Source of the DNA: an uncultured Stomatobaculum sp. | Lineage (GTDB): Bacteria; Bacillota; Clostridia; Lachnospirales; Lachnospiraceae | Direction: 5' to 3' | Length of the DNA stretch: 16,459 bases | Assembly (NCBI GenBank): GCA_938010625.1 | Contig: CALLVJ010000258.1 | Span: forward strand, 1-16,459 | Notes under the pieces: generated by a model | What the model was told of the DNA's origin: nothing | The model's database searches: none | What the model saw: the letters and a program-made list of their open reading frames with translations, nothing else | Position numbers and translations under genes: made by a program | Part shown: positions 1-6,610 of the stretch, piece by piece | How positions within the stretch are numbered: position 1 is the stretch's first letter | Layout of the letters: every line of letters starts with the position of its first letter

Positions 1-700
1 GCACTCTCGCATCAGGGGATCCGGCGATGACATCTTTTGCCTCCTCCGGTATTTCCCCGTAGATCATGCAGTAGAGCAGACATTTCTGTGAAAGCAGCGC
101 TGCATCCTGCTCTGCATAGACAGAAAAGCCATCCTCGTCCCCATCGTCAGAGTAGTAGGACGATATGCCGCCACCGCGCCTACGGTAGTCGCCATGTACC
201 TTGTAGATACAGGTATTATCAACTGCCTGTGCGAGCGCTGTGCCGCTCGGCGCGTCTACCTTTCTCCTGTGGTGCTTCTCGACAATCTCAATGTCAAAGC
301 CCTTGGCCGCGAGAATGCCCGCTGCCTCAGCCGCAAGCTTCATCAGAAGATTCACGCCGAGCGACATATTTGCGCTCTGCAACACTGCGATCCTCTCCTG
401 CAGCGCCGCAACGCGCGTGAGTTGCGCCTCGCTGAGACCTGTTGTGCAGATGACTGCCGGCATGCCCGTGCGCTCCGCAAAGTCAAGCACGGCATCCACT
501 GCCGGTGCCACTGAAAAGTCAATCAGCACATCCGCGCTCTCGCGAGAGAGCGCCGAGAAGTCCGCATAGACCGGGTATTCCGCCGCTGTCGCCGCGCGAT
601 CCACGCCGGCAACAATCTCTGCGCCAGCATCTGCCTGCGCAGAGGCACTGACCTCCCGTCCCATATGACCTGAACATCCGTGCAATAAAATCCGAATCAT
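1..700 (-). CDS. dapB: 4-hydroxy-tetrahydrodipicolinate reductase, N-terminal two thirds, continuing into an unrelated tail; cut by window edge
   Basis: DapB reduces the DapA product with NAD(P)H in diaminopimelate/lysine synthesis in the cytoplasm. Visible in 233 residues: an N-terminal Rossmann glycine motif (GCSGHMG, residues 8-14), CTTG (85-88), and the catalytic region with EKHH (141-144), Lys147 and DAPSGT (149-154). Up to about residue 160 the match to the family is good. After that the expected C-terminal part (SAVRGG and VGEH motifs, which form the oligomerisation domain) is absent. It is replaced in the same open frame by about 75 residues rich in Tyr, Asp and Gly that I do not recognise. 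The ATG start at 700 overlaps the dapA stop as ATGA, so the two are translationally coupled. No stop codon occurs before the edge. The N-terminal identification is secure; whether the product is a working enzyme is doubtful. Confidence 0.8.
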   Translation of the reverse strand, partial: MIRILLHGCSGHMGREVSASAQADAGAEIVAGVDRAATAAEYPVYADFSALSRESADVLIDFSVAPAVDAVLDFAERTGMPAVICTTGLSEAQLTRVAALQERIAVLQSANMSLGVNLLMKLAAEAAGILAAKGFDIEIVEKHHRRKVDAPSGTALAQAVDNTCIYKVHGDYRRRGGGISSYYSDDGDEDGFSVYAEQDAALLSQKCLLYCMIYGEIPEEAKDVIAGSPDARV

Positions 701-1587
701 AAAATTCCGTACTCCTTCATAGCAGTCTTAAGGCTCTCAAGGTGCTCGGGCTCCATCTCACAGAGCGGAAGGCGGAGCGGTCCCACTTCCCTGCCCATCA
801 GGTTCATCGCAGTCTTCACCGGAATCGGATTCACCTCGATGAACAGCTGGTGAATGAGCTCCGCTGCCCTAATCTGCATCGCCGCTGCCTTCTTCACATC
901 GCCGTCAAGCATTGCCCGACAGAGCTCATGCGTGTTCCGCGGCGACACACAGGCGAGCACGGAGATCACGCCCTTCGCACCGAGCGACATGAGCGGGACA
1001 ATCTGATCGTCATTGCCGGAATAGAGGTCAAACGGCTGTCCATCCAGCAATTCGAGGGTGCGAAGAATGTTAGTAAAGTTGCCGCTCGCCTCTTTCATGC
1101 CGACTATATTCGAAACATTTCTGCCGAGATAAGCCGCTGTCTCCGGCTGAATGGTAAGACCTGTTCTGCCGGGAATGTTGTAGAGCAGACATGGCAGCTT
1201 TACAGCATTTGCAATTTCAGTATAGTGATGAATGAGGCCCTTCTGCGTCGCTTTGTTATAGTAGGGAGATACTAGGAGCAGACCATCTGCGCCGTACTTC
1301 TCTGCCTCCAGAGACATTTCAACCGCCGTGTCCGTCGAGTTGGAACCGCTGCCCGCAACCACCGGAATCCGGTGATTTACAATCTCAATGCTTCTCTGAA
1401 TAACCTGTAAGTGCTCCTCGTGGGTCAGTGTAGACGCCTCTCCCGTGGTGCCACAGGCAATCAGAGCATCTGTCCCCTCCGCAATCTGCTCTTCAATAAG
1501 TTCTTCCAACTTTTCATAATTGACTGTGAGGTCATCCTTCATCGGTGTTATCAGGGCAACACCAGAGCCCTCAAAAATGCTCTCCAT
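697..1587 (-). CDS. dapA: 4-hydroxy-tetrahydrodipicolinate synthase
   Basis: Class I aldolase that condenses pyruvate with aspartate semialdehyde, the first committed step to diaminopimelate and lysine. At 296 aa it has the family's usual length. Motifs seen: GTTGE (46-50), Tyr110 in SPYYNK, YNIPGRTG (136-143), and the Schiff-base lysine Lys165 in GMKEASG. The frame stays open further upstream, but the ATG at 1587 is chosen because GGAGG lies about 7 bases before it and the family sequence begins there. The stop overlaps dapB as ATGA. Upstream, past the terminator of the preceding gene, lies repeat copy A, which probably carries the promoter. All key residues are present, so I expect an active enzyme. 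Confidence 0.95.
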   Translation of the reverse strand: MESIFEGSGVALITPMKDDLTVNYEKLEELIEEQIAEGTDALIACGTTGEASTLTHEEHLQVIQRSIEIVNHRIPVVAGSGSNSTDTAVEMSLEAEKYGADGLLLVSPYYNKATQKGLIHHYTEIANAVKLPCLLYNIPGRTGLTIQPETAAYLGRNVSNIVGMKEASGNFTNILRTLELLDGQPFDLYSGNDDQIVPLMSLGAKGVISVLACVSPRNTHELCRAMLDGDVKKAAAMQIRAAELIHQLFIEVNPIPVKTAMNLMGREVGPLRLPLCEMEPEHLESLKTAMKEYGIL

Positions 1588-1655
1588 AGCATTTCCTCCG
1601 CTTTCACAACCGTGATCGAATCCAATGCGTTCACGTTCCCGTACTTCCGGCAATA

Positions 1656-1741
1656 TGCCGCCTGTCTGATCAAGTCTCGCCAAAATGAGACCTTCTCCGC
1701 TACATTATCGTAGCATAGGCATATTTGAAAAGCAAGGCAGG
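1656..1741 (-). repeat. 86-bp direct repeat, copy A, upstream of dapA
   Basis: This stretch matches 2345-2430 at 79 of 86 positions with no gaps; six of the seven differences are transitions. It lies between the terminator of the upstream gene and dapA. Two inverted repeats are visible: GTCTC-N8-GAGAC at 1674-1691, whose arms are identical in both copies, and GCTAC-N6-GTAGC at 1699-1714. The element is noncoding here. Its position suggests a duplicated promoter/leader region or a dispersed genomic repeat. Confidence 0.85.
1707..1735 (-). promoter_or_regulatory. Candidate dapAB promoter inside repeat copy A
   Basis: On the minus strand a TTGCTT box (1735-1730) and a TACGAT box (1712-1707) are 17 bases apart. 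The first box matches the -35 consensus only in TTG, and the -10 box is imperfect (a GATAAT overlaps it at 20-base spacing). The support is mainly positional: a terminator sits upstream and dapA downstream, so a promoter is needed in this gap. The same pair occurs in repeat copy B with a weaker -10. Confidence 0.35.
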
Positions 1742-1771
1742 CCTCTCCGCCCACTGCGGCTTTAGCTCCGC

Positions 1772-1809
1772 AAAAAAAACAGGGAAGAGCTGTCAAAACT
1801 CTTCCCCTG
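1772..1809 (-). terminator. Rho-independent terminator after the small membrane-protein gene
   Basis: On the minus strand a stem of CAGGGGAAGAG pairs with CTCTTCCCTG (one bulged G) across a 9-base loop and is followed by eight T residues. It begins 4 bases after the stop codon at 1814, so it ends the 2317-1814 transcript and separates it from dapA. Confidence 0.92.
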
Positions 1810-1813
1810 CGTA

Positions 1814-2317
1814 TCAGCTCTCCTGATAGACAATGATATACGCCTTCACGTTCTCGCTCCCCTTAACCAGAGTCAGCGGAACGCTGAGCACATCGCGCGG
1901 CACCTCTCCCTTATAGTATTCCCTGCGCTCCTCCGGGGAGTAGGCATACATCGCGGCCGAATAGCTGTGTCCCTTCTCGAGCTCCACATCAAATTCTACC
2001 TTCTCGCTCACCAGGTTGACGTTCTTTCCCAGCGCGTTTATTTCCGTGCTCTCATAGACGCCCGCAATTCTGTGTGATCCCTCCGGAAGCGCGACAATCT
2101 TCTGAAGGTTCTCTCCTCTCACTGTCTCAAAGCGTGTGAGGTCCCGACCGTCAATCGAAAACTTCTTTCCGTAGAGATGCAGGAGCGCCTTGTCCGCATT
2201 TGATGTCTTGTAGTCCGCCGCCTTACTTTGGCGCTTCTTCTGGATGCTCATCATAATCACAAAGAGCAGTGCCCAGATCCCCACTACAATCGCAACAATT
2301 AACTTTGTATCAATCAT
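1814..2317 (-). CDS. Uncharacterised single-pass membrane protein
   Basis: I do not recognise the family. The 167-residue product has a short N-terminus, one hydrophobic segment (about residues 5-25, IVAIVVGIWALLFVIMM), a basic stretch (QKKRQSK), then a soluble domain of about 135 residues with strand-like patterns (for example LPEGSHRIAGVYES and KVEFDVELEKGHSYSA). The topology is probably N-out/C-in by the positive-inside rule. The ATG at 2317 is chosen because GGGG lies about 8 bases upstream; the frame extends to 2362 but that start falls inside repeat copy B. A sampled line is about 55% GC, like the metabolic genes and unlike the neighbouring ABC cassette. The gene stands alone between the two 86-bp repeats, with a terminator right after it. 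Confidence 0.75.
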   Translation of the reverse strand: MIDTKLIVAIVVGIWALLFVIMMSIQKKRQSKAADYKTSNADKALLHLYGKKFSIDGRDLTRFETVRGENLQKIVALPEGSHRIAGVYESTEINALGKNVNLVSEKVEFDVELEKGHSYSAAMYAYSPEERREYYKGEVPRDVLSVPLTLVKGSENVKAYIIVYQES

Positions 2318-2344
2318 TTTCTTTTCCCCAAAAGTAAAACTTTT

Positions 2345-2430
2345 TGCCGCCTGTCCGATCAAGTCTCGTCAAAATGAGACCTTCTCCGCTATATTAGCGT
2401 AACATAGGCATATCTGAAAAGCAAGGCGGG
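2345..2430 (-). repeat. 86-bp direct repeat, copy B, overlapping the end of the permease gene
   Basis: Second copy of the element at 1656-1741 (79/86 identical). Its first 37 bases on the minus strand encode the last 11 residues and stop codon of the permease at 3167-2394; the rest is the leader of the small membrane-protein gene. The GTCTC-N8-GAGAC inverted repeat is kept at 2363-2380. The second inverted repeat (2388-2403) is degraded to partial pairing. The candidate -35/-10 pair is present (TTGCTT at 2424-2419, TACGCT at 2401-2396) and could drive the 2317-1814 gene. Confidence 0.85.
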
Positions 2431-3167
2431 TTCTTGCAAAGGAAAATGTGCTCCGGCAAATGAAACACGTAAAGAATCAAGAATAATACAATCACTCCGT
2501 AGACTGCTATCGAGACAAGCGGAGAAGACGCCTCATAGGCCGCTGCATAATGAACCAGTCTATATCCCGCTGTAATGGGGAAAATATTTGTCAATGCTGA
2601 TTTTCCAATAAACAGGCTGATCAGACCAAGCAGAAAAGATATGCCTGCGCCAAACATATAATATCCCTGTCTCCTGGAGGATACTATAATAATCGGAGAA
2701 ACCGCAATATAATTCCAGAACGCCATTCCGCATATTTGTCTCAGCGAAAGCAGCACCTGCTCTCCTGTGATATCAAAGTGTAACAACAGGCATCCCAAAA
2801 GTATGGCGAGTACAAAACTTGCCATTCCAAATACTACAGCGAAAAATCCAGTTACCAACAGTTTGATCGTAAGAATCTTTCGCATAGAGACCGGTACTGT
2901 CAAAAGAGATTTCAGCGTATCGGCTTCGTATTCAAGATTGATCAGATGTCCTCCAAACAATGTCAACATAGCTGGAAAAACCAGCGTCGTATTATTGAAA
3001 ACCATGACATAGTTCAACAGATCAAAATTCATTGTATCGCCCGAATGATTTCCCAGATACATTTGAAAAGCTGAATATCCTGCGGAAATCAACACTGCAA
3101 TCAATCCAACCATCAGAACCTTATTGCGTCTGATTTTCATGAACTCACAACATACCATGCCACTCAT
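2394..3167 (-). CDS. ABC transporter permease, lantibiotic-immunity type, second subunit
   Basis: Multi-pass membrane subunit (257 aa, about six hydrophobic segments) of an ABC-2 exporter, of the LanE/LanG or CprB/CprC type. It presumably works with the ATPase at 4846-3923 and the sister permease to remove antimicrobial peptides from the membrane. Features: an N-terminal basic amphipathic start (CEFMKIRRNK), then hydrophobic helices near 18-35, 58-75, 105-130, 146-163, 172-190 and 218-235, with the typical LEYEADTLKSLLTVP loop near residues 77-91. The ATG at 3167 has AGGGG about 7 bases upstream and overlaps the previous gene by 23 bp. The last 11 residues (PPCFSDMPMLR) are encoded by repeat copy B, so the natural C-terminus seems to have been replaced. 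No terminator follows directly. Confidence 0.85.
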   Translation of the reverse strand: MSGMVCCEFMKIRRNKVLMVGLIAVLISAGYSAFQMYLGNHSGDTMNFDLLNYVMVFNNTTLVFPAMLTLFGGHLINLEYEADTLKSLLTVPVSMRKILTIKLLVTGFFAVVFGMASFVLAILLGCLLLHFDITGEQVLLSLRQICGMAFWNYIAVSPIIIVSSRRQGYYMFGAGISFLLGLISLFIGKSALTNIFPITAGYRLVHYAAAYEASSPLVSIAVYGVIVLFLILYVFHLPEHIFLCKNPPCFSDMPMLR

Positions 3168-3930
3168 CCTTATCCCCTTTCTGATGGTATAAAACAGCGG
3201 AGATCAGCAGCGCAACGCCCCCTGTACAAATGAGAAACAATCCTGCGCTGACTGTCGGCAACGCAGAGAGGCCAGATGAAACAGCTGTGCGCTCCAAGTC
3301 AAATACGTATAAAAACCAGCGAAAGATCACAATGCGGGGCAAGTTTGCAATCACTCCATCTGAGGCAATCATACCTGAGGCATAAGAATTGACCAGCAGA
3401 AAACCTGCAATGGCATAAAACAGCGAAAGAATGACGGCAAAAAAGCTGCTCGCGCGACACAGGCAGAAAAATAAAACAAGCGGCAGTATGTCGAAAAACA
3501 GCATGATGCCAGTCATCAGACTGCAGTATATATATACTGCCAAAGCTCCATGCTGCCGTTCCAAAAGCAGCCCTCCCAGGGCAGTTGCCAGAAATTCAAT
3601 CAAAGAATATAGAACTGACAGGCAGAGCAGTAAAACCATTTTCGTGTGAAATAATTGTGCTCTGGTGATTGGGATTGCTCTTAAATTTTTGAATGTGTCA
3701 TTTCTCTGCTCCATAGAAAGCAGCAGCACACAGAGAATTCCAAGAATGCAGGGTTTGAAAAGCAGGTCTCCATACAAAAAGACAAAGCGATACAGCAATG
3801 CAAAGCTGCTTCTTTTATAGAAGACATAAATAGTCAGAATGATTGGGAACAGGAGAGCCATCACAAGCGTGATTTGTATGAGCTTTAATCGCTTTAATTT
3901 CCAAAATTCGCATCGAATCAGGTTAAGCAA
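3145..3930 (-). CDS. ABC transporter permease, lantibiotic-immunity type, first subunit
   Basis: Integral membrane partner (261 aa) of the following permease. It starts with the family's N-terminal pattern (RCEFWKLKR) and has about six hydrophobic segments. The loop MEQRNDTFKNLRAIPITR corresponds to the one in the sister subunit, a hallmark of the LanE/LanG and Cpr families. Start choice: a GTG at 3939 would directly abut the ribosome binding site, whereas a TTG at 3930 sits 8 bases after GGAGG. I therefore choose TTG; the first residues are then LLNLIRCEF with formyl-Met replacing the first Leu. The start overlaps the ATPase stop (3925-3923), implying translational coupling and balanced subunit synthesis. 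Substrate assignment is inferred from family and context. Confidence 0.82.
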   Translation of the reverse strand: MLNLIRCEFWKLKRLKLIQITLVMALLFPIILTIYVFYKRSSFALLYRFVFLYGDLLFKPCILGILCVLLLSMEQRNDTFKNLRAIPITRAQLFHTKMVLLLCLSVLYSLIEFLATALGGLLLERQHGALAVYIYCSLMTGIMLFFDILPLVLFFCLCRASSFFAVILSLFYAIAGFLLVNSYASGMIASDGVIANLPRIVIFRWFLYVFDLERTAVSSGLSALPTVSAGLFLICTGGVALLISAVLYHQKGDKDEWHGML

Positions 3931-4846
3931 TTCCCTCACCTCCTGTCACATGCTTGAAATAATCCTCTAATGTCTCTTCACAGGTGTGAGCCTCGAATAC
4001 CTCCAATCCATTCTCCACATAGGTAGAAATAATCCTTTCTACCGGCAGTTCAAGATTGTAGAGAATAATATGATGATCATCCTGAACAGTATAGTGTGTC
4101 TCTTGAAATACACTTTCCAGAAGCAATGCTGCCGAAGCGGTGTCAGAAACAATAAAATGGATGTAGCGATTGCTCTTTCGCTCCAGTTCTTCAAAGCTCT
4201 CTTCCTCCAGCAATACCCCCTGATCGATAATTCCTATGTCATCCGCAAGGAGAGCAATCTCAGAAAGAATATGACTGGAAAGCAGAATCGTTTTCCCCTT
4301 TTTCTCACTGAGATCGCGAATAAAGGTTCTCACCTCTGCAATTCCGATCGGATCAAGTCCATTGATCGGCTCATCAAGAATTAAAAGTTCCGGATCGTGC
4401 ATCACTGCAAGTGCAAGCGCAAGACGCTGCTTCATACCAAGCGAGTATTGAGAGAACAGCTTTTTATCCCGATAGGGCAATCCGACAAACGTAAGCGCAT
4501 CCTGAATCGCACTTGCCTTTGGGATCCCGCGCAATGTCGCAAAAATGTGCAAATTTTCTGTTCCAGTCAGATTGGGATAAAACCCCGGGGACTCGATCAT
4601 ACTTCCAATCCTTGGAAGCACTTTCTTCTCATTGCCGCGCAATGCTTTTCCCCAGAGAATGACTTCGCCGGCACTCGGAGGCGTCAGCCCCAGCAGCATC
4701 TTCATTGTTGTGGTCTTGCCTGCTCCGTTTCTCCCCAAAAGGCCGTAAATTCGTCCTCTCCGCACATGGAGATTCAAATCAGAAACACCCTTTTGCGCTC
4801 CATATTGTTTTGTCAAATGCCTTGTCTCTATGATCATCTCACTCAT
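3923..4846 (-). CDS. ABC transporter ATP-binding protein, antimicrobial-peptide (lantibiotic) immunity type
   Basis: Cytoplasmic ATPase (307 aa) that powers the two permeases encoded just downstream. Motifs: Walker A GRNGAGKT (38-45), signature YSLGMKQR (134-141), Walker B LLILDEP (154-160), and H-loop His192. The Q-loop region around GSMIESPGFYPNLT (81-94) is characteristic of LanF, BcrA and CprA-like ATPases. A C-terminal extension of roughly 90 residues follows the nucleotide-binding domain, as in those families. The ATG at 4846 is preceded by GGAGGG at 8 bases; the longer open frame from 4939 is not used because it runs through the operator repeats. The 103-bp gap to the kinase gene holds four 11-bp repeats, so this gene probably starts its own regulated transcript. 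Confidence 0.92.
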   Translation of the reverse strand: MSEMIIETRHLTKQYGAQKGVSDLNLHVRRGRIYGLLGRNGAGKTTTMKMLLGLTPPSAGEVILWGKALRGNEKKVLPRIGSMIESPGFYPNLTGTENLHIFATLRGIPKASAIQDALTFVGLPYRDKKLFSQYSLGMKQRLALALAVMHDPELLILDEPINGLDPIGIAEVRTFIRDLSEKKGKTILLSSHILSEIALLADDIGIIDQGVLLEEESFEELERKSNRYIHFIVSDTASAALLLESVFQETHYTVQDDHHIILYNLELPVERIISTYVENGLEVFEAHTCEETLEDYFKHVTGGEGIA

Positions 4847-4896
4847 AACAAAGTCCCTCCGCATTCCTTTACAGTTCTTCTTAACAGTAGCAGAGC

Positions 4897-4936
4897 AACC
4901 TTGTGAGAACCTTGCGGGAACCTTGCAGAAACCTTG
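4897..4936 (-). promoter_or_regulatory. Putative response-regulator operator: four direct repeats at 11-bp spacing
   Basis: The heptamer CAAGGTT (minus strand; AACCTTG on plus) occurs at plus positions 4897, 4908, 4919 and 4930, exactly 11 bp apart with no mismatch in the heptamer. The array begins 11 bases after the kinase stop codon and ends 50 bases before the ATPase start. Direct repeats spaced about one helical turn are the usual binding sites for OmpR-type regulators in lantibiotic systems (SpaR boxes also have an 11-bp period). The -10 element is not clear to me. Binding by the adjacent regulator is inference. Confidence 0.75.
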
Positions 4937-4949
4937 CAATTTTGAATCC

Positions 4950-5879
4950 TTATCGGGGAACAGGCAAAGTCAGTATGAATGTAGCCCCCTGCCCGACAGC
5001 GCTATCCACAGTAAGTCTCCCGCCCATCTTCTCCGCCAATCGACAGGCGATCGACAGGCCAAGACCGCTGCCTCTTTCACCTCGCCCCTTATCACATTTA
5101 TAAAGCCTGGAAAAAATCCTTGTCAGATCTTCTTTTTGAATGCCAACGCCATTGTCCGCGACGGAAATCTGTATCTCAGCCTCACGCTCGATGAGAGCTA
5201 CAACAATGCAATCTGCATGGCTGTGTGAAATACTATTTTGAAGCAGGTTATTGATGATTCTCCTGTAACTGTCAGAATCCAGATTCACCGTAACTGCACA
5301 CTCTGGGATCTCTATGGAATATTCAATCTTATGATCTTCCAGAATTGGAATCCAGTCGATCATGATATTGCGTGTCAATTCCGCCAGCTCCACTCGTTTT
5401 ATCGTGACAGAAAACTCATCCGAACTAAGCTTAGACCAATCAAACAGAGCATCAATGTACTCTTTGAGATCATAGGCCTTCCGCCGGGCAGTTTCTATAT
5501 ACTTCTCCCGCTCTATTCCTGTGACACTTCCTCGATGTACCGCATCCAAATATCCAATCAGTGTTGTCAGAGGTGTTCTCACATCATGAGAAATATCTGT
5601 CATAAGTTGTTTACTTGTCTCTTCCATCTGCTGCAGAATCACAATTTTTTCCTCATACATGCAGACAATATCATTGATCTCATACACAAATGGAGAGAGG
5701 GCCTGGTCTGTGCGAGCAAGAATTCGGCGGTTGCCATTTCCATTTTTCACATCCGCCAGCGCCTCGACAAGTTCTCTGATCTGTCTTCGTTCCCTGCGCA
5801 GCATAAACACTGCAGACATGCTCACAATCACAGTGATGGCAAAAAGAATGATGTTTGAAATATTCATATCAAATCTCAT
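4950..5879 (-). CDS. Sensor histidine kinase with minimal sensor region, bacteriocin/peptide-sensing type
   Basis: Membrane histidine kinase (309 aa), partner of the regulator encoded just upstream. Order: one hydrophobic segment (about 8-27), a short linker, dimerisation/phosphoacceptor domain with His98 in DISHDVRTPL, then the ATPase domain with N-box NLLQN (211-215), DNGVG (242-246) and GSGLGLS (270-276). Only one membrane segment is evident and there is no extracellular domain, so the signal is probably read within the membrane or through the ABC transporter, as proposed for BceS-, CprK- and NsaS-like kinases. The ATG at 5879 overlaps the regulator stop as ATGA; a second ATG four codons later is possible. 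All catalytic motifs are intact. Confidence 0.92.
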   Translation of the reverse strand: MRFDMNISNIILFAITVIVSMSAVFMLRRERRQIRELVEALADVKNGNGNRRILARTDQALSPFVYEINDIVCMYEEKIVILQQMEETSKQLMTDISHDVRTPLTTLIGYLDAVHRGSVTGIEREKYIETARRKAYDLKEYIDALFDWSKLSSDEFSVTIKRVELAELTRNIMIDWIPILEDHKIEYSIEIPECAVTVNLDSDSYRRIINNLLQNSISHSHADCIVVALIEREAEIQISVADNGVGIQKEDLTRIFSRLYKCDKGRGERGSGLGLSIACRLAEKMGGRLTVDSAVGQGATFILTLPVPR

Positions 5880-6610
5880 ACTTTCTTATTGAAGCGATAA
5901 CCAACCCCCTTGACTGTCTGTATATATTGAGGATTGCCGGGATCAACCTCCATCTTTTTGCGCAGACGACTGATCACAGCCATAATATTGCTGTCGTCGT
6001 AGACATATGGCGCTCCCCATACTTCCTCATAGATCTGCTTTTTTGTCAAAATCCTCCCCTGATTTTTTGCACAATATAACAGCAGGGAAAATTCTTTTGG
6101 TGCAAGCTCAAACGTCCCGTTTTGCACTGCAATCAGATGCGCATCCATATCAATCGTCAAGCCGTCGTAAAAAAGCTTTTCGATATGATTTTCGTTCTGA
6201 TTGAACCTTGTATAGCGGCGAATCAAAGAGGTGATGCGCGCCAGTAACTCCCCCATGTCAAAGGGTTTGGTCAGATAGTCATCCGCTCCATTCCGCAGCC
6301 CTCTCACTTTTGAAGCACTGTCATTTTTTGCCGTCAAAAGCAGAACCGGCAGATGACTTTTTCCTCTGATCTGCTCCAATACTGCAAAGCCGTCAGAGCC
6401 CGGCATCATGACATCTAAGATGACCAGCTGATACTCTCCCTGTTCCAGCCTGTCAAGTCCATCTCTGCCCGAGAAACAGCAGTCAGCCGCCATTCCCTCC
6501 TGCCAGATTGTGCGATGAAGCAGCTCACAGAGCTCCCGGTCATCGTCAATCACCAGAATCCTGGTCGCTTTTTCACTGCCCTTTGCAGCTGATCGGCATT
6601 CTACGTTCAA
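5876..6610 (-). CDS. OmpR/PhoB-family response regulator
   Basis: DNA-binding regulator (244 aa) paired with the following kinase. Receiver domain: acidic pocket DDD (22-24), phosphoacceptor Asp66 in LVILDVMMPG, Thr93 and Lys115 in LTKPF. The C-terminal winged helix is recognised from LAPKEFSLLLY, YEEVWG, ISRLRKKME and VKGVGYRF. No ATG or GTG lies near the receiver start. The best start is TTG at 6610, preceded by GGGGAG at about 6 bases and overlapping the GrpB stop as TTGA. This adds about 16 residues before the usual family beginning (RILVIDDD), suggesting the native start was lost or replaced. It probably binds the 11-bp repeats upstream of the ATPase gene. Confidence 0.9.
   Translation of the reverse strand: MNVECRSAAKGSEKATRILVIDDDRELCELLHRTIWQEGMAADCCFSGRDGLDRLEQGEYQLVILDVMMPGSDGFAVLEQIRGKSHLPVLLLTAKNDSASKVRGLRNGADDYLTKPFDMGELLARITSLIRRYTRFNQNENHIEKLFYDGLTIDMDAHLIAVQNGTFELAPKEFSLLLYCAKNQGRILTKKQIYEEVWGAPYVYDDSNIMAVISRLRKKMEVDPGNPQYIQTVKGVGYRFNKKV

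Noticed and set aside
1588..1683. Upstream extension of dapA
   Set aside because: The extra 32 residues are unlike DapA, run into repeat A, and a strong ribosome binding site sits right before the ATG at 1587.
1588..1771. Lysine riboswitch or T-box ahead of dapA
   Set aside because: I looked for a conserved T-box motif or an L-box-like structure with a downstream terminator and did not see one.
1551..1796. 81-codon minus-strand open frame over repeat A and the dapA start
   Set aside because: It crosses the terminator tail, the repeat and the dapA start; the matching frame in repeat B is broken by a stop codon, so the repeat does not encode a conserved peptide.
4897..4936. CRISPR array
   Set aside because: The units are 7 bp at 11-bp spacing, far too short for repeats and spacers, and no cas genes are present.
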